From: Micractinium sp. NFX-FRZ
Taxonomy: Eukaryota > Chlorophyta > Trebouxiophyceae > Chlorellales > Chlorellaceae
DNA length: 64,000 bases
Assembly (NCBI GenBank): GCA_029339195.1
Contig: JAPTJF010000019.1
Span: forward strand, 62,001 to 126,000
Reading direction: 5' to 3'
Below are positions 1 through 10,464 of this stretch, piece by piece. The translations under genes were made by a program, and so were the position numbers. The notes under the pieces were generated by a model that saw nothing but the letters and a program-made list of their open reading frames with translations, made no database searches and was not told where the DNA came from. Each line of letters starts with the position of its first letter. Position 1 is the stretch's first letter.

Positions 1-826
1 GCGACGAGAAGTGAGCAGTGTGTTCGCCTACTGGGTGGGAGGCGGGCCTGCTTGTTCTAGGCTTGTTCACGCAGCGTCCAGCGCTACATGGGCTGGTAAA
101 TTCACATACCTTGCAGCTAGGCAACTGAAGCAGTGCTCGCAACCAGTGTTGTTCATTGTTTTAGAGAGCGGGCAGTGTGCAGCCGTATGGCCGTGCCGCG
201 CATGGGAGCGCGCCAGACGTGAGTGAGACAGCGTATGTAATAGGGGGGTGGGTTCCCGCGGCGAGGTGTCAATCGCCCTCCAGGACGGCCTCAGCACACA
301 GCGCACAGGGCGGGCCAGCGCATGCTGGATTCCCAGAGTCACCTCTCCCTGGTTGCCTGGAAGTCCTAGCTCAACGCACCTCCTCTTCCTCCTCTTCCTT
401 CCACACCTCAATTAGTGTACACAAATTCCACAGCTCACACCGTCCCATCTCATGATGCCTTCTCCCAAGCAATCGGCACCGCACTGCACCTCTCACCATC
501 CCATTCAACCCCTGTTCTGCTAGTGCCTGCTTGATTCTTGCTCTCTTTGTAAGCCCATAACTTGGCAGATTATATGTTGCGACCTGAGAGGGGAACATAT
601 CGAGAACAGCGAGCAAACGGGAGCAGGAGGAAGAAGCAGAAGCAAGAGGCAAGCGGGCAGCAGGGCGGGCGGGCAAACAACATACAAGGCGGGGAGGAGT
701 ACAGTGAGGGGAAGGAGTGCTACATGGGCGCCGCACTGCTGCCAGTAAGGAAGGCAAGCGACAGGAGCTGACTGATGCAGGCCAGCCGTGGCAGGAGAGA
801 AGGCGGCAGAAGAGCGCCAGGGTGCC
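1..826. other. Left edge, no supported gene
   Basis: No open frame here shows the strong G/C third-position bias of the real exons. A plus-strand TGTAA at 236-240 could be the poly(A) signal of a gene entering from the left, and another TGTAA lies at 547-551. The stretch next to 827 must hold the 3' UTR of the minus-strand VPS2 gene, but no minus-strand TGTAA was found in it. Confidence 0.4.
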
Positions 827-3108
827 TCACGACTTGCGCAGGCGATCCAGCCGCGCTTGGAGGTCGTCGTCAAGCCCCGACTCACCGCCGCCGCCGCCGC
901 CCGCAGCTGCACCGCCGCCGCCGCCCATGCCGCCGCCGCCCATGCCGCCGCCGCCTGCAAGCCGGAATGGGTGCGTGCAACCCAGGGTGGGGGATACAGC
1001 CAGGGGAGGCAAAGCAGCTGTGGCTATGGTGTTGCCCCACATGCACGAATTCATGCCACACCGCACACCACGCGGCCACATCCATGAAACACACTCGGGC
1101 TCCGGGCTAGTTCTGGTGGCAGGCTGCTGGTGTGCACCCCACCTGCATCCGCGCCCACCGCCGCCGCCATGGGCGCGGCTGTTGCTGCCGCGGGCGCCGC
1201 TGCTGCCACCTTCTGGGGGGCGGAGACCAGCGAGGCGTTGAGGTTGATGCCGATCTCGTCCAGCACCTGCATTGGTTCAGGTAGACACATGGGAGCAAAT
1301 GTTGGGAAGCGGGAAATTGCAAAGAAAGAGGCGCCCTTGAGGTTGCCACCTGAACGCGGAACACGGGACAGGGGACAGGTGTGCCAGAAGCGTTGGCAAG
1401 CGGCAGCAGAAACGTTGATGTGGCAGCAGCAAGGGCGATGAGTGCCAGCAGCTCAGAGCATCCGACACTAGCACTGGAGAGCGCTCAGGCAGCGCACCTG
1501 CCCGCCAGCTCACAGCAGCAAGGGCAGCAAGGGCAGCATGACCAGCCCGGCAACCACCCTCAGCGCACCTGCCCCACCAGCTCATCCGTCTCCTCCTCCT
1601 CACCGCCCTCCTCAAACACGCCGTCCACTGCAGGGGCAGGGGCAAGGCAGGGACAGGGGTAGTCAGCAGCAGCGCAGAGGGCAGGGATGGGAGAACGGAG
1701 GCAGGGCGGGCAGGCACCCAGGCTGGATGGCCATGCTGGGCCTATGCGAGCCGACCGCTACCACATGCCCGCTCCGCACCCCAAACAGCGCCGAGCCCCA
1801 GCCGGCGCGTACAGGCTCGCGCCGTGCCCTGCGCCAACCCACACTTGCTTCCTCCCACTAGCACTCCCACATGACCCCGCACCCACTTTTGCTTTGCTTT
1901 GCTTGCCCACCACCATCACCCCGCCGGCCACCTCTGCTGCTGCTTCGCACGCTGGGCCCCGCCTCAACCCCACAGACACCCGCACCCACTCATGGAGACG
2001 GAACAGCCCTCGGCACCCACCCACCCGCGTCCCCCATCATCTCGCTGGTCATCTCCATCCGCTCGTTCTGCTTCTCAAACTCGCGCATGATCTTGGCCAC
2101 CGCCGGCAGGTTCATGCGCCGGTTCATGGCGCCCATGGCCTTGGTGGCGCCCGCCATCGCCTCGCCCATGGCGTGCGTCGACTTGAGCGTCTGCGGGGGA
2201 GTGCGGGCAGCAAAAGCAGTAGCGGTGAGCAGACAGCTGGGGGAACAGCCTGGCAGGGCCAGCACCGCAGCAGCTTCAAGTTGAGAGTGCGCAGCACCAG
2301 CGGCGGCGAGCAATGGTGGGCATGGTGCAGCAGCGACAGGCACTGCTGTGCAAAGCAACTGCAGCTCCGCACTGCAATGCTGACAAGGCTGCCAGACAGC
2401 TGCTTGAACATCACCTGCACGAAAGGGGACTGCTGGTGCTCCGTCGCTCAAACAGTTCACTTGCCCTATGCCCCGCCCTCGCCCGCGCACCGCTATCCGC
2501 AGCGACACCGCCTGCAGCTGGCTCTTGAGCTGGAAGAGCTTGTTGACGGCGTGGCGGTTGCGCACCAGGCTCTTGGCCATCACCTTGACCGCCTCCTGCA
2601 GGGTTGGGGGCAGTGGCGGAGAGGGGCGAGGCGGCATGAACCGAGGCGGGTGGTCAGCGCCCGACAAGGCCACATTGCGGGGTAGCAGCGCTGCAATTTC
2701 GCTGCCTGCAGTTCAACGGACTTCAAAGAAAGTTAGGAATGCAGCGCACGAGCCATCAAGGCTTCTGGCTCACAGCACTGGCGGCGGCGGCGGCAGCACG
2801 CCACACTTCCCCCTCCTCGGCCGCACCATCTGCCCTTCCTTGGCCATCTTTTTGATCTCGGTGATCAGCTTCTTCTCCTGCGTCTGCAGCCCCATCCGCT
2901 CCCTGTCCAGCTCTCGGATCGCACGGTCCAGCATCCGCTTGTTCTCCCGCAGCAGCTCTGCGGCTTGATGGGCGGTAAACTTATGCGATTGTGGCAAGCT
3001 AGTAGGGCGGCGGGCAGGGCCAAGGGCGCGGGCAGTGCGGGGCGGCGAAACCGTGTCTGCTGGTCTCGCACCTGCCGGCGTCTTGCGCTTCCCAAAGAGC
3101 CACTCCAT
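827..3108 (-). CDS. VPS2: ESCRT-III subunit VPS2 / CHMP2
   Basis: Charged multivesicular body protein of the Snf7 family, which polymerises on endosomal membranes in the ESCRT-III complex and recruits the VPS4 ATPase. Seven exons: 3108-3072, 2957-2827, 2595-2491, 2190-2025, 1627-1569, 1266-1143, 954-827. They sum to 750 nt (249 residues) in frame. The N-terminus MEWLFGKRKTPAELLREN is the hallmark of VPS2, followed by a basic amphipathic helix (ENKRMLDRAIRELDRER), the TLKSTHAMGEAM core and QNERMEMTSEMMGDA. The acidic autoinhibitory tail begins with EEGGEEETDELVGQ. The C-terminus has a Gly/Ala-rich linker and ends in DDLQARLDRLRK, a good MIM1 motif for binding the VPS4 MIT domain. The low-complexity Gly linker is longer than in plant homologues. 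Confidence 0.95.
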
Positions 3109-3441
3109 GTTTGAGGAGGTCTTTGGCACTTCCAAGCAGAGCGGAACGGCCCCAAACCTGCCCCTGACCGGCCAACGAGAAACAAAGGAGCTGACGTATG
3201 GACGGCTTGTGAACGAGCTCTGTGAACTCAGCTTGGCACGCTGCAACGGCTGAGGAGGAGCGTGAAGCCAGCAGTGTTTCGCGCCCTGACAGCTCAGCTG
3301 CAAATGCCGACCTCCCTCTCGCTTACGGCCTGCTGCCTTGCGCCTGTAACGGTCATCGAATTCACAGCGTGACGAGCACCTCAGCAGAGTCCGTTTCCTC
3401 TCCATCCTCGCCCCGACACCAAACCCCAGCAGCCCCGGGCG
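3109..3441. promoter_or_regulatory. Divergent intergenic region
   Basis: 333 bases separate the start codon of minus-strand VPS2 from that of the plus-strand small ORF, so both promoters must lie here and may be shared. No clear TATA element was recognised. Confidence 0.4.
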
Positions 3442-3908
3442 ATGCAGGCGCTGCCCGTCAAGGCGCGTGTCGCCATTCTGCGCGGGGACGAGGCCAAGCA
3501 GCCGGAGGTCCTCCTGCCGGCGCGCTCAAGTCCCAAAGCGGCGCCGGTTTTGCCCGCTCGGCCTGCAAGCCCAACAAAGCGGGCCGGCTCCCTGTCTGCG
3601 ACACGCATCGATCTCGAGGTGCACGCGGTAAGTGATGTGCGGGCGGCCGCTGGGCTGCAAACTAACTGGCCTGTGGCGGGAGCGGTGGCGGAAGCGGCGG
3701 CAGCGCCGCAGTGAAAGCCTCGTTTTAGCAGGTTTGCATGTCCTTTTAAGGGCGAAACCACACGCAGGCCTTGTCGACAGTGCGTGTTGCATCACCTGCT
3801 GCTCTCACTTCCTGCGCTGCCTCCTGCCCCGTGCAGGCCGATGTAGTGCCGCTGGAGGACGAGGGCATGGCCCCCACAGCAGCCCCGGCAGCTGCTGCGC
3901 AGGGGTAG
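3442..3908 (+). CDS. Small hypothetical protein, two exons
   Basis: Two exons, 3442-3627 and 3837-3908, joined by a GTAAGT...GTGCAG intron, give 85 residues. The protein begins MQALPVKARVAILRGDEAK, has a Pro/Ser/Ala-rich basic middle and ends with an acidic then Ala-rich tail. Codon third positions are GC-rich, the splice sites are canonical and a plus-strand TGTAA lies downstream at 4487-4491, which supports a real transcript. No domain, signal peptide or membrane segment is visible. I do not recognise the family. It diverges from VPS2 over 333 bases. It could be a rapidly evolving small protein or an artefact of a longer transcript. Confidence 0.5.
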
Positions 3909-4789
3909 CCAGCGCGGTGACGGCCACAACCAGTGTGAAGCCGGGCTGCCGCGCCACTGCCTAGGCCTACGCTGGCCAGCCAGCCAGGACGGCGTACCAG
4001 CTGGCCAGCGCGCCGCAGCGTCGGCACCCTTCCGCCAGCGCTTCCGAGCGCCGGCGCCTTGCGATGATGCCCTCCTTTCGTTAGAAGCAGTCAAGGCAGC
4101 GCGGGTGAGAAGATCACCCATCCCACACACAGCCCGCTGCTGCCCCTCGTACCGGCTGCGCCCTCATGTTCGCAGCCGACGCTCTGTGGAGTGCATGTAC
4201 ACACCCCACAGTCGGCAGGCGTCGGCCCAGGCGCAGCTGCCAGCCAGTGTACACAACTCCGATCCCACATTTTCCGTGTGGGCCATCCGCGATACGTTAT
4301 GCGCGCCACTCCCTGTACCTTAGTCCAACCGCTTACACTTTGAGAAAGGAAGCAATGTTTCTCCCTCCCCCCTTCGAATGTCGTCATGTTTTCACCACCC
4401 ATGCCAGCATGTGCATGGCTGCTGCCCCGCTCACGGCACACGATTTTGTATTAATGGCCCCTCTCTATACCCAATGACGCTGATCCTGTAACGCTTGATA
4501 TGTGCTGCACTTGAGTGTTCTCCTAGCACTGGTGGTGGCTGGCCGGAGATCAAGCAGGGACACTGGATAGTGAGGCTCCCAGCAAGGCGGGCTCTCAGCA
4601 GCTGTGTTTATTGTGGGTCTCTGTGAGCAGCACTGTATCATGTTGTCAGCCCTTGCAGTTGCAGCGGTAAACTGCTCACAGGGACAGGAATGAGGGTATG
4701 GTGCACCGCATGTGCATGCACTTGACTGCCCGCCGGCCTGGTGTGTCCAGCACCCAGCTAGCTGCCCTGCACCCGCCTAGGGGCACCCA
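3909..4789. terminator. Convergent 3' region with opposing TGTAA signals
   Basis: This gap lies between the ends of the small plus-strand gene and the minus-strand FIGNL1-like gene. A plus-strand TGTAA at 4487-4491 and a minus-strand TGTAA at 4337-4333 would give 3' UTRs of about 600 and 470 bases that overlap by roughly 150 bases. No coding exon is seen. Confidence 0.45.
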
Positions 4790-7700
4790 TCACCAGTCGT
4801 CCTCCTCGTCCTCCTCCGAGCCGCCCGACCCCGCCAGCTTGGCGCCGTGCTTCAGGTTGTACTGCTCGTACCGCTCAATCTCGGCAGGCTCCACAGACGC
4901 CTTCTGCGCGCGCGACGCCATCTGCAAGCCAGCGGTGAAAGAACACATGCGCGTCAAGCCCTCTAGACCCTACCCTTTCTTGCCTGCCTTCCTGCCCACC
5001 ACGCACGTCACCCCAATCCGTAGCACTCAGCTCCCAACCCTCTCCCTGCCCACTCCTGCTGAGCTGGGAAGTCCCGCGCCATCATGGGGCCGCAGCGCCT
5101 CTGCTGCCAGCTTCCCTCCCTCCCTGCCACCTCCTGCTCCTCGCCTTCCCCTCTCCCTGCCCAGCCTGCCCACTTGGAAGTCGCGCACCACAGTGGGCCG
5201 CAGCGCCTCTGCCGCCAGCGCCCCTCCCTCCCTTTCCCCCTCCCCCAAAACCCTGCCCACCTGGAAGTCCCGCACCACCACGGGCCGCAGCGCCTCCGCC
5301 GTCAGCTCTGACAGCGCGTCGCTGCTGACGCCGCCGGTGGCCTTGAAGGCGTCGCGCACCGGGCCCTGGCAGGCCTCCTGGATCAGCATCTTCATGTCGG
5401 AGCTGCAGGATTCAAAGGAAATGGGGCAGGCCTTGGTGTTGTCCGGGAGACGGGTGGGCACAGACTTTGGCAGGCCCTGGATCAGATTCTTCATGTTGCA
5501 GCGGTGAGGAGGCCAGGGGAGGGAGGGAGGTGCGGTGAGTGTGGTGCGGGTGTGGGTGAGGGCAGAGCAGACGCAGCAGCGCTGACTCCATGCGGCGTGA
5601 GGGCCTCACGGGAAGTAGCCCTGGGTTGTGTGCCACCAGCAATGCACCCCCCGCCTCGCTCAGTGTCCAGCCAAGTGAGACAGCACCACAAATGCAAGCT
5701 CAAACACACAATACAGCACTCACCCTGAGTACCCCTTTGTGCGAGCCACCACCTTGGCGAGGTCCCCCTCGCTCAGCTCAGCCTTGATGGGGCCACCTGG
5801 GCCCAGCTGGCGCATGATCAGGTCCCGGCGTGCATCTGCGGATCAGCCAAAAAAGAAGTGGGATCATCTTAGCAGGCTGCGCTAGCAGTACTGGGCACAG
5901 GCCAGATGGTGCAAATTCAGGCCCTTGCAGCCAGTGCATGCAGTCTGCCGTGGAGAAGAAGGGGCAGGAGGCGAGGCTGAGGGGAGCTGGGTGGGGCAGG
6001 GGCAACGGAGCAGGTTGGGCAAGGGCAGGTGTGGGTGTTGGTGGTGGCGAGCGCGGTGCAGGCGATGCACATGCAGTGCCCCAAGGCTTGCAGCAGACAG
6101 GCACGCAGCCCAGGCAGTGGGCCGCTCGCATCCCTCACACTAGCGTCCCTCACCTGCGCATGGCAGCGGGATGTAGAGCTGCTTGGGCATGCGCCGCCGC
6201 GCCGCCTCGTCCAGCTCCTGCACACAAGGAGAATAGGCAGCAGCACCCGGCAAGAACCGTCAGTAGGTAAACCAGATAAGAGCGTTTGGAGGACAGGCCA
6301 GGGAGTTTGGAAAAAACAGACAACAGGCCTGCAGGCAGTGCAGGTGCCTGATGTGCCACTTGCCCAGCCCCGGTTGGGGTGGGTGATGTGTGGAGAAGTG
6401 CCGACGACATTGGAGGAAAGACTGGAGTGACTTTCAGAAATCACGGGCCTGCCAGCCGTGTCACATCCCTGCTGTCCCATGCCCCCCCGCATGTACTGCC
6501 ACCTGCCCACCCGCTCGCCCGCCCGCTCACCCACCTCTGGGCGGTTGGTGGCGCCGATGAGCAGGACGCGCCTGTCTGCGCGTGACGGGTCGATTCCCTC
6601 CATCTGGATCAGGATCTCCGTCTTCAGGCGCCGCATCGACTCGTGCTCCCCTGCAGGGGCAGGTGGACAGCGGGTGGGCGGAATGGGGCAAAGTGTGAGC
6701 GAAAGAGAGGAAAGAAGAAAATGGGGTTGAGGGAGGGGTGCAGGGGTAGGTGCAGGGGTGGTACGTTTGTCAATGCAGGGCCCGTCCTCAGTCCACCTCT
6801 GCAGTGAGAGCTCACCATCTGACTTGCGTGCTGACAGCAGCGAGTCCACCTCGTCAATGAAGATGACGGAGGGTGCCACGTGGGAAGCCACAGCAAACAG
6901 AGCGCGCACCTGGCGCACCGGGGAGGCAGCAAGGGAGGCAGGGGAGGCCATGAGTGCAGGGTGAGGTGCTAGCGCCGTGGAGGTCCGACCAACAGGTGGC
7001 CCTGCGCTGTGCTAGGCGGCTGCTGCATCAGGCCCCAGCCTGGGCGCCAGGGCAAGGCCACAGCAGCATCCTGTGCCACATGCATATCACCCCCCTGCCC
7101 CGCCCCCAGCCCCGCCCAGCCCACCAGCTTCTCTCCCTCTCCCATCCATTTGGAGACGAGTGAGGAGGCAGAGATGGAGAAGAAGACGGCAGAGATGTTG
7201 GTGGCGATGGCCTTGCCCAGCATCGTCTTGCCCGTGCCCGGAGGCCCAAACAGGAGGATGCCCTTGGGAGGGGCGCGTGCGCCCTGCAAGCGGGGGCAGG
7301 GGAGAGGCAAAACGGCAGGCACAGGGCAGTGAGTCTTAAAAGTTTTGAGTCTGGCAGATGGAGTTTAAGCTTGGTCCTGTGCTGCAATGATTGTCCCACC
7401 CAGGCGCGATTCAGCTGGCACAACCGATGCACTTGGCTGCTGCGCCCCTTCCCCTCCCTGGCTTCCATCGCCACACACCACGCACCGTGAACAGCTGCGG
7501 GTTCTTTACGGGCCACACCACCACCTCCTGAATCAGGTCCTTGGCTGTCTGCTGCCCAGCAATGTCGTCCCAATCTGCCAAAAGCGGGGTGGCAGGGTGG
7601 ACAGAGGTGCACAGCACGTGGGTGCAGGCAGGCGGCAGGTTGCATGCAGTGCCAGGTTGCACGCTGTGAGAGGTGCATGCTCACGGCATGCATGCAGGAC

Positions 7701-9930
7701 AGCTGAGTACAGTGGCAGCCGCTATGCTGGCGTGCTCATGCATGGGCCCATGCGGCGGCAACCTACAGCAGTGCACGCTTCGCCTGGCATGCCCCCGGTT
7801 ATGTGCAGCAGCCCCAGGCAAGAGCGACGGCAAAATTGATGAGGCATCGCTCACCCAGCGTGCCGCCGCTGTCCATGACCTCGCTGCACACGTTCTCAAT
7901 CAGCAGTGGGTCCAGCTTGGCCAGCTCCTCTGGAAGCTGCTCCCCAGGGGCTGCACACAAACAGAACAGGGTGCGCAATAACACAGGGGGTTGTCATGGA
8001 ACACGTCACAATCAGCATGTCAAGCTCCCCTGGCAGCTGCTCCCCAGGGCCTGCACAGAAGGGCGGCACAGCATCGCGCAGATGCTCAGCATGAGCTAAA
8101 CATGGCCAGCAGGGCACATGGCAGTGACTTTGTTGGGAGGGGTGAGGATGGTGGCGGCCCAGGCGAGCAGGAGGTGGCACAGCGCAGTCGCAGCAGCTGG
8201 GCAGCGTGCAAGCTGCAGCAGCGGCAGGTCTTCAAAGCCAGCCAGCATGGCCATGCGTGATGGGTGCCCGCTGCAGTCAAGTCGTGGCGTTTCCTGCCAC
8301 CACTTGCCACCGCCCTTGTCACTGCCCACTCTGCAAGAAACCCCCTGCCAGGAAGCCTCCCCTGCCAGGCAGCTGACTCACCCAGGCGAAGGATCTCGAG
8401 GGTGCGCAGCGAGAGGGGCCCCTCAGCCTCGCCCTCCCCGCCGCCATCCTTGCCCTGCGCCTCGATTGCCTTGCGCAGGTATGGAGGCACAAACTTGCCG
8501 CCTCCGGCACCCAGGCCGCCGCCGCCGCCTGGACCGCCGCCGCCGCCTGCAGAGGAGACCAGGGGTGGGGCAGCCGGCATGTGCATTGCTGAGAGGAGTT
8601 TGTGGGTGCTCGGAGATAGGCAGCAGATCAATGTAATATCCCTGGGTGGCAGGCTTAGGGCCCCTCCCAGACAGCACCGGGACAGGCAGGGCGGCGGCAT
8701 CCTCACCTGTCTTGCGCAGCCCAGGAGGGCGGGCGGCGCCGGTGGGGCGCGCCAGGCCCTGGCGTACCGGCGGGCCCCCGCCGCCGCCGCCCCCTCCCCC
8801 ATTGTACTGCTGCCCGTTCTTGCGCATCTCTGCAATCAGCTTGCTCTTGGCTGTCTGGAAGCCCGGGATCCCCCTGCCCTGCTGCTCTGCCCCCTCCCCA
8901 TGCTCCCCATCGTCGCTGCTGCTAATGTGCACGACCTCCTCATCGCCGCTGGGCCCCTGGTGGCCGTGCCCCCAGCCCTGCCGGCTCTGGTGCACATGCG
9001 CATCCTGCGCTCGCCGTGCCAGCTTGTGCGCCTGAGGGCCCCACCGGCTGTCCTGCTGGCCCTGCTGCGCTGGCGGCGGGTGCTGTGGGTGCTGGCGCCC
9101 TGGCGGCAGCGGCGGGCCCTGCTGTGGGTGCTGCTGCTGCTGGTGGGGCGGCTGTGGCGGCAGCGCCCGCTGCTGCTGCTGCTGCTGGCGGCGGTGCGCT
9201 TCGTAGGAGGTTGGCCCGGCACCGCTGGCGGGCCCCTGGCCGGGCTTCACAGGCACGCTGAAGCCCGAGCGCCGAGGCATCCCTGCCTGGTTGCTTGGCT
9301 GCTCAGCCAGCACCCGCGACGGCGGCGGGCCTGCCGCTGGCCTGGTTGCCGCTGGCGCTGGCGGCGCCAGCTGGACCCGTCTGCTGGGCAGCGGGCCTGC
9401 AAGCAGCGACTTGTGGGGCTCGCCCTGCCGCAGCCGGGCACCCAAATCAAAGCCCGGAGGGTTGCTGAACCGGAAGCCCTCGGGGCAGCCTGCCTGCTTC
9501 AGAAGCTCTGCCACACGCGGACGCCTGCAACACCGGGCAGCGGTGGGTGGGTGGGCGGCGGCAAGCGCCAGTGCGAGCGGCAGTGGTGCAACCTGGTAAG
9601 AAGAACCCAGATTCCCGCGGCAATATGTGTGTATTGTGATGATTAAGCGGCACCTCACCTGGCCTTGCTCTGCTGCACAGCCAGCTTTTGCAGCCGGCTC
9701 GTGCACTGCTGCATCAGGCTGTCGGCCTGGTGGCGGGAGGCGGGTGCCGCCTCCCCCGCCGTCACGCTCAGCAAGCTGTGCAGCTGCAGCAGCGCGGTCT
9801 GAGCCGCTGCCGATCCCCCAGGGCCGACATGAGAGTCTGCGCCGGGCGTGCTGGCCTTGGTGAACGCAGCGTCGGACAGGAAGACCAGCTTCCGCAGGTT
9901 GGCTGCGGCGTCGCCCACAGGCGCCCCCAT
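4790..9930 (-). CDS. FIGNL1: Fidgetin-like AAA ATPase (FIGNL1)
   Basis: Meiotic-clade AAA ATPase. In plants and animals FIGNL1 removes RAD51/DMC1 filaments and limits crossovers. Twelve exons: 9930-9659, 9524-8707, 8546-8382, 7950-7855, 7574-7486, 7283-7125, 6909-6816, 6650-6535, 6217-6154, 5835-5724, 5402-5261, 4921-4790. They total 2,259 nt, 752 residues, exactly in frame. The N-terminal half is disordered and Gln/Gly/Pro-rich, with the family motifs FQTAKSKL and [11 protein letters not shown]. The AAA module starts at DWDDIAG. It has Walker A GPPGTGKT (about residues 492-499), [19 protein letters not shown], Walker [11 protein letters not shown] (about 548-557), sensor GATNRPE, the arginine-finger stretch EAARRRM, and a VPS4-type C-terminal helix. 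The ends of exons 4 and 11 have echo copies in the adjoining introns. Confidence 0.93.
5057..5306 (-). repeat. Tandem echo copies of FIGNL1 exon 11 donor edge
   Basis: Three head-to-tail copies start near 5253, 5166 and 5057. The first is the genuine end of exon 11 ([14 protein letters not shown]) plus its GTGGGC donor. The second encodes [14 protein letters not shown] and still has GT. The third is decayed ([12 protein letters not shown]) and has lost its donor. Spacing is 87 and 109 bases. Using the second donor (5174) would add exactly 29 in-frame residues with no stop. Confidence 0.85.
7910..8070 (-). repeat. Echo copy of FIGNL1 exon 4 acceptor edge
   Basis: The acceptor and first codons of exon 4 (TGTGCAG followed by [13 protein letters not shown], from 7950 downward) recur about 100 bases upstream in the intron as TGTGCAG followed by [12 protein letters not shown] (from 8050 downward). 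The copy keeps AG, but using it would shift the frame (100 extra bases). Confidence 0.75.
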
Positions 9931-10464
9931 TAGTGTCCAGGCCTTTCAGAGAGCGCTCAGTGACGATCGGGGAGTGTGACGCTCCAGCCAAAGGCTCAGG
10001 GTTGCTTGAACAAATTGCAAGAGGCGAGCAACAGGCACGCTCGCTCACTTTGCGTGATTGATTTGAGCAGGGCCGACACAAAGGGAGCGTAAATTCCGGA
10101 ACGCAGAACCGCAGCTGCCGACCGGTGCCTGCAAGTCACTCAAGTGTGCGCTGCGGCGCGCTGGGCTTAGCCACAGCCGCCCTGCTGCTTGCCTGGCTAC
10201 GCCCATGCCCGTCTCACAGGACCTAAGCTCAGCGGAGGTGTGTGTTACACGTGTCTGGTCACACAGAGAACACGCTATGTGATGTTGCGCCGCGCGGCGG
10301 CGGGGCGGGCAGGCCCCCGCCGCCAGCACAGCGGCTTTTTGGCCACCTGCCGACGCGGCCGCGCCGCGCCGGCTCCTAGCTGCCTGGCTGCTGCAGCCGT
10401 CCCATGCCAGCTGTGGAGCGATCGGAGCTTAGCAAGCGCGCGTCTCAAGCAAGGCGCGCGCAGT
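9931..10464. other. Intergenic, RPS9 3' UTR and FIGNL1 promoter
   Basis: This separates two minus-strand genes. A minus-strand TGTAA at 10249-10245, 216 bases past the RPS9 stop, is the likely RPS9 poly(A) signal. The remaining 300 bases upstream of the FIGNL1 start would hold its promoter. No extra gene is seen. Confidence 0.5.

Noticed and set aside
2330..2420. VPS2 intron segment (VMFKQLSGSLVSIAV) as an exon or edge echo.
   Set aside because: VPS2 closes in frame and matches the family without it; similarity to the exon 3 end is too weak to call a duplication.
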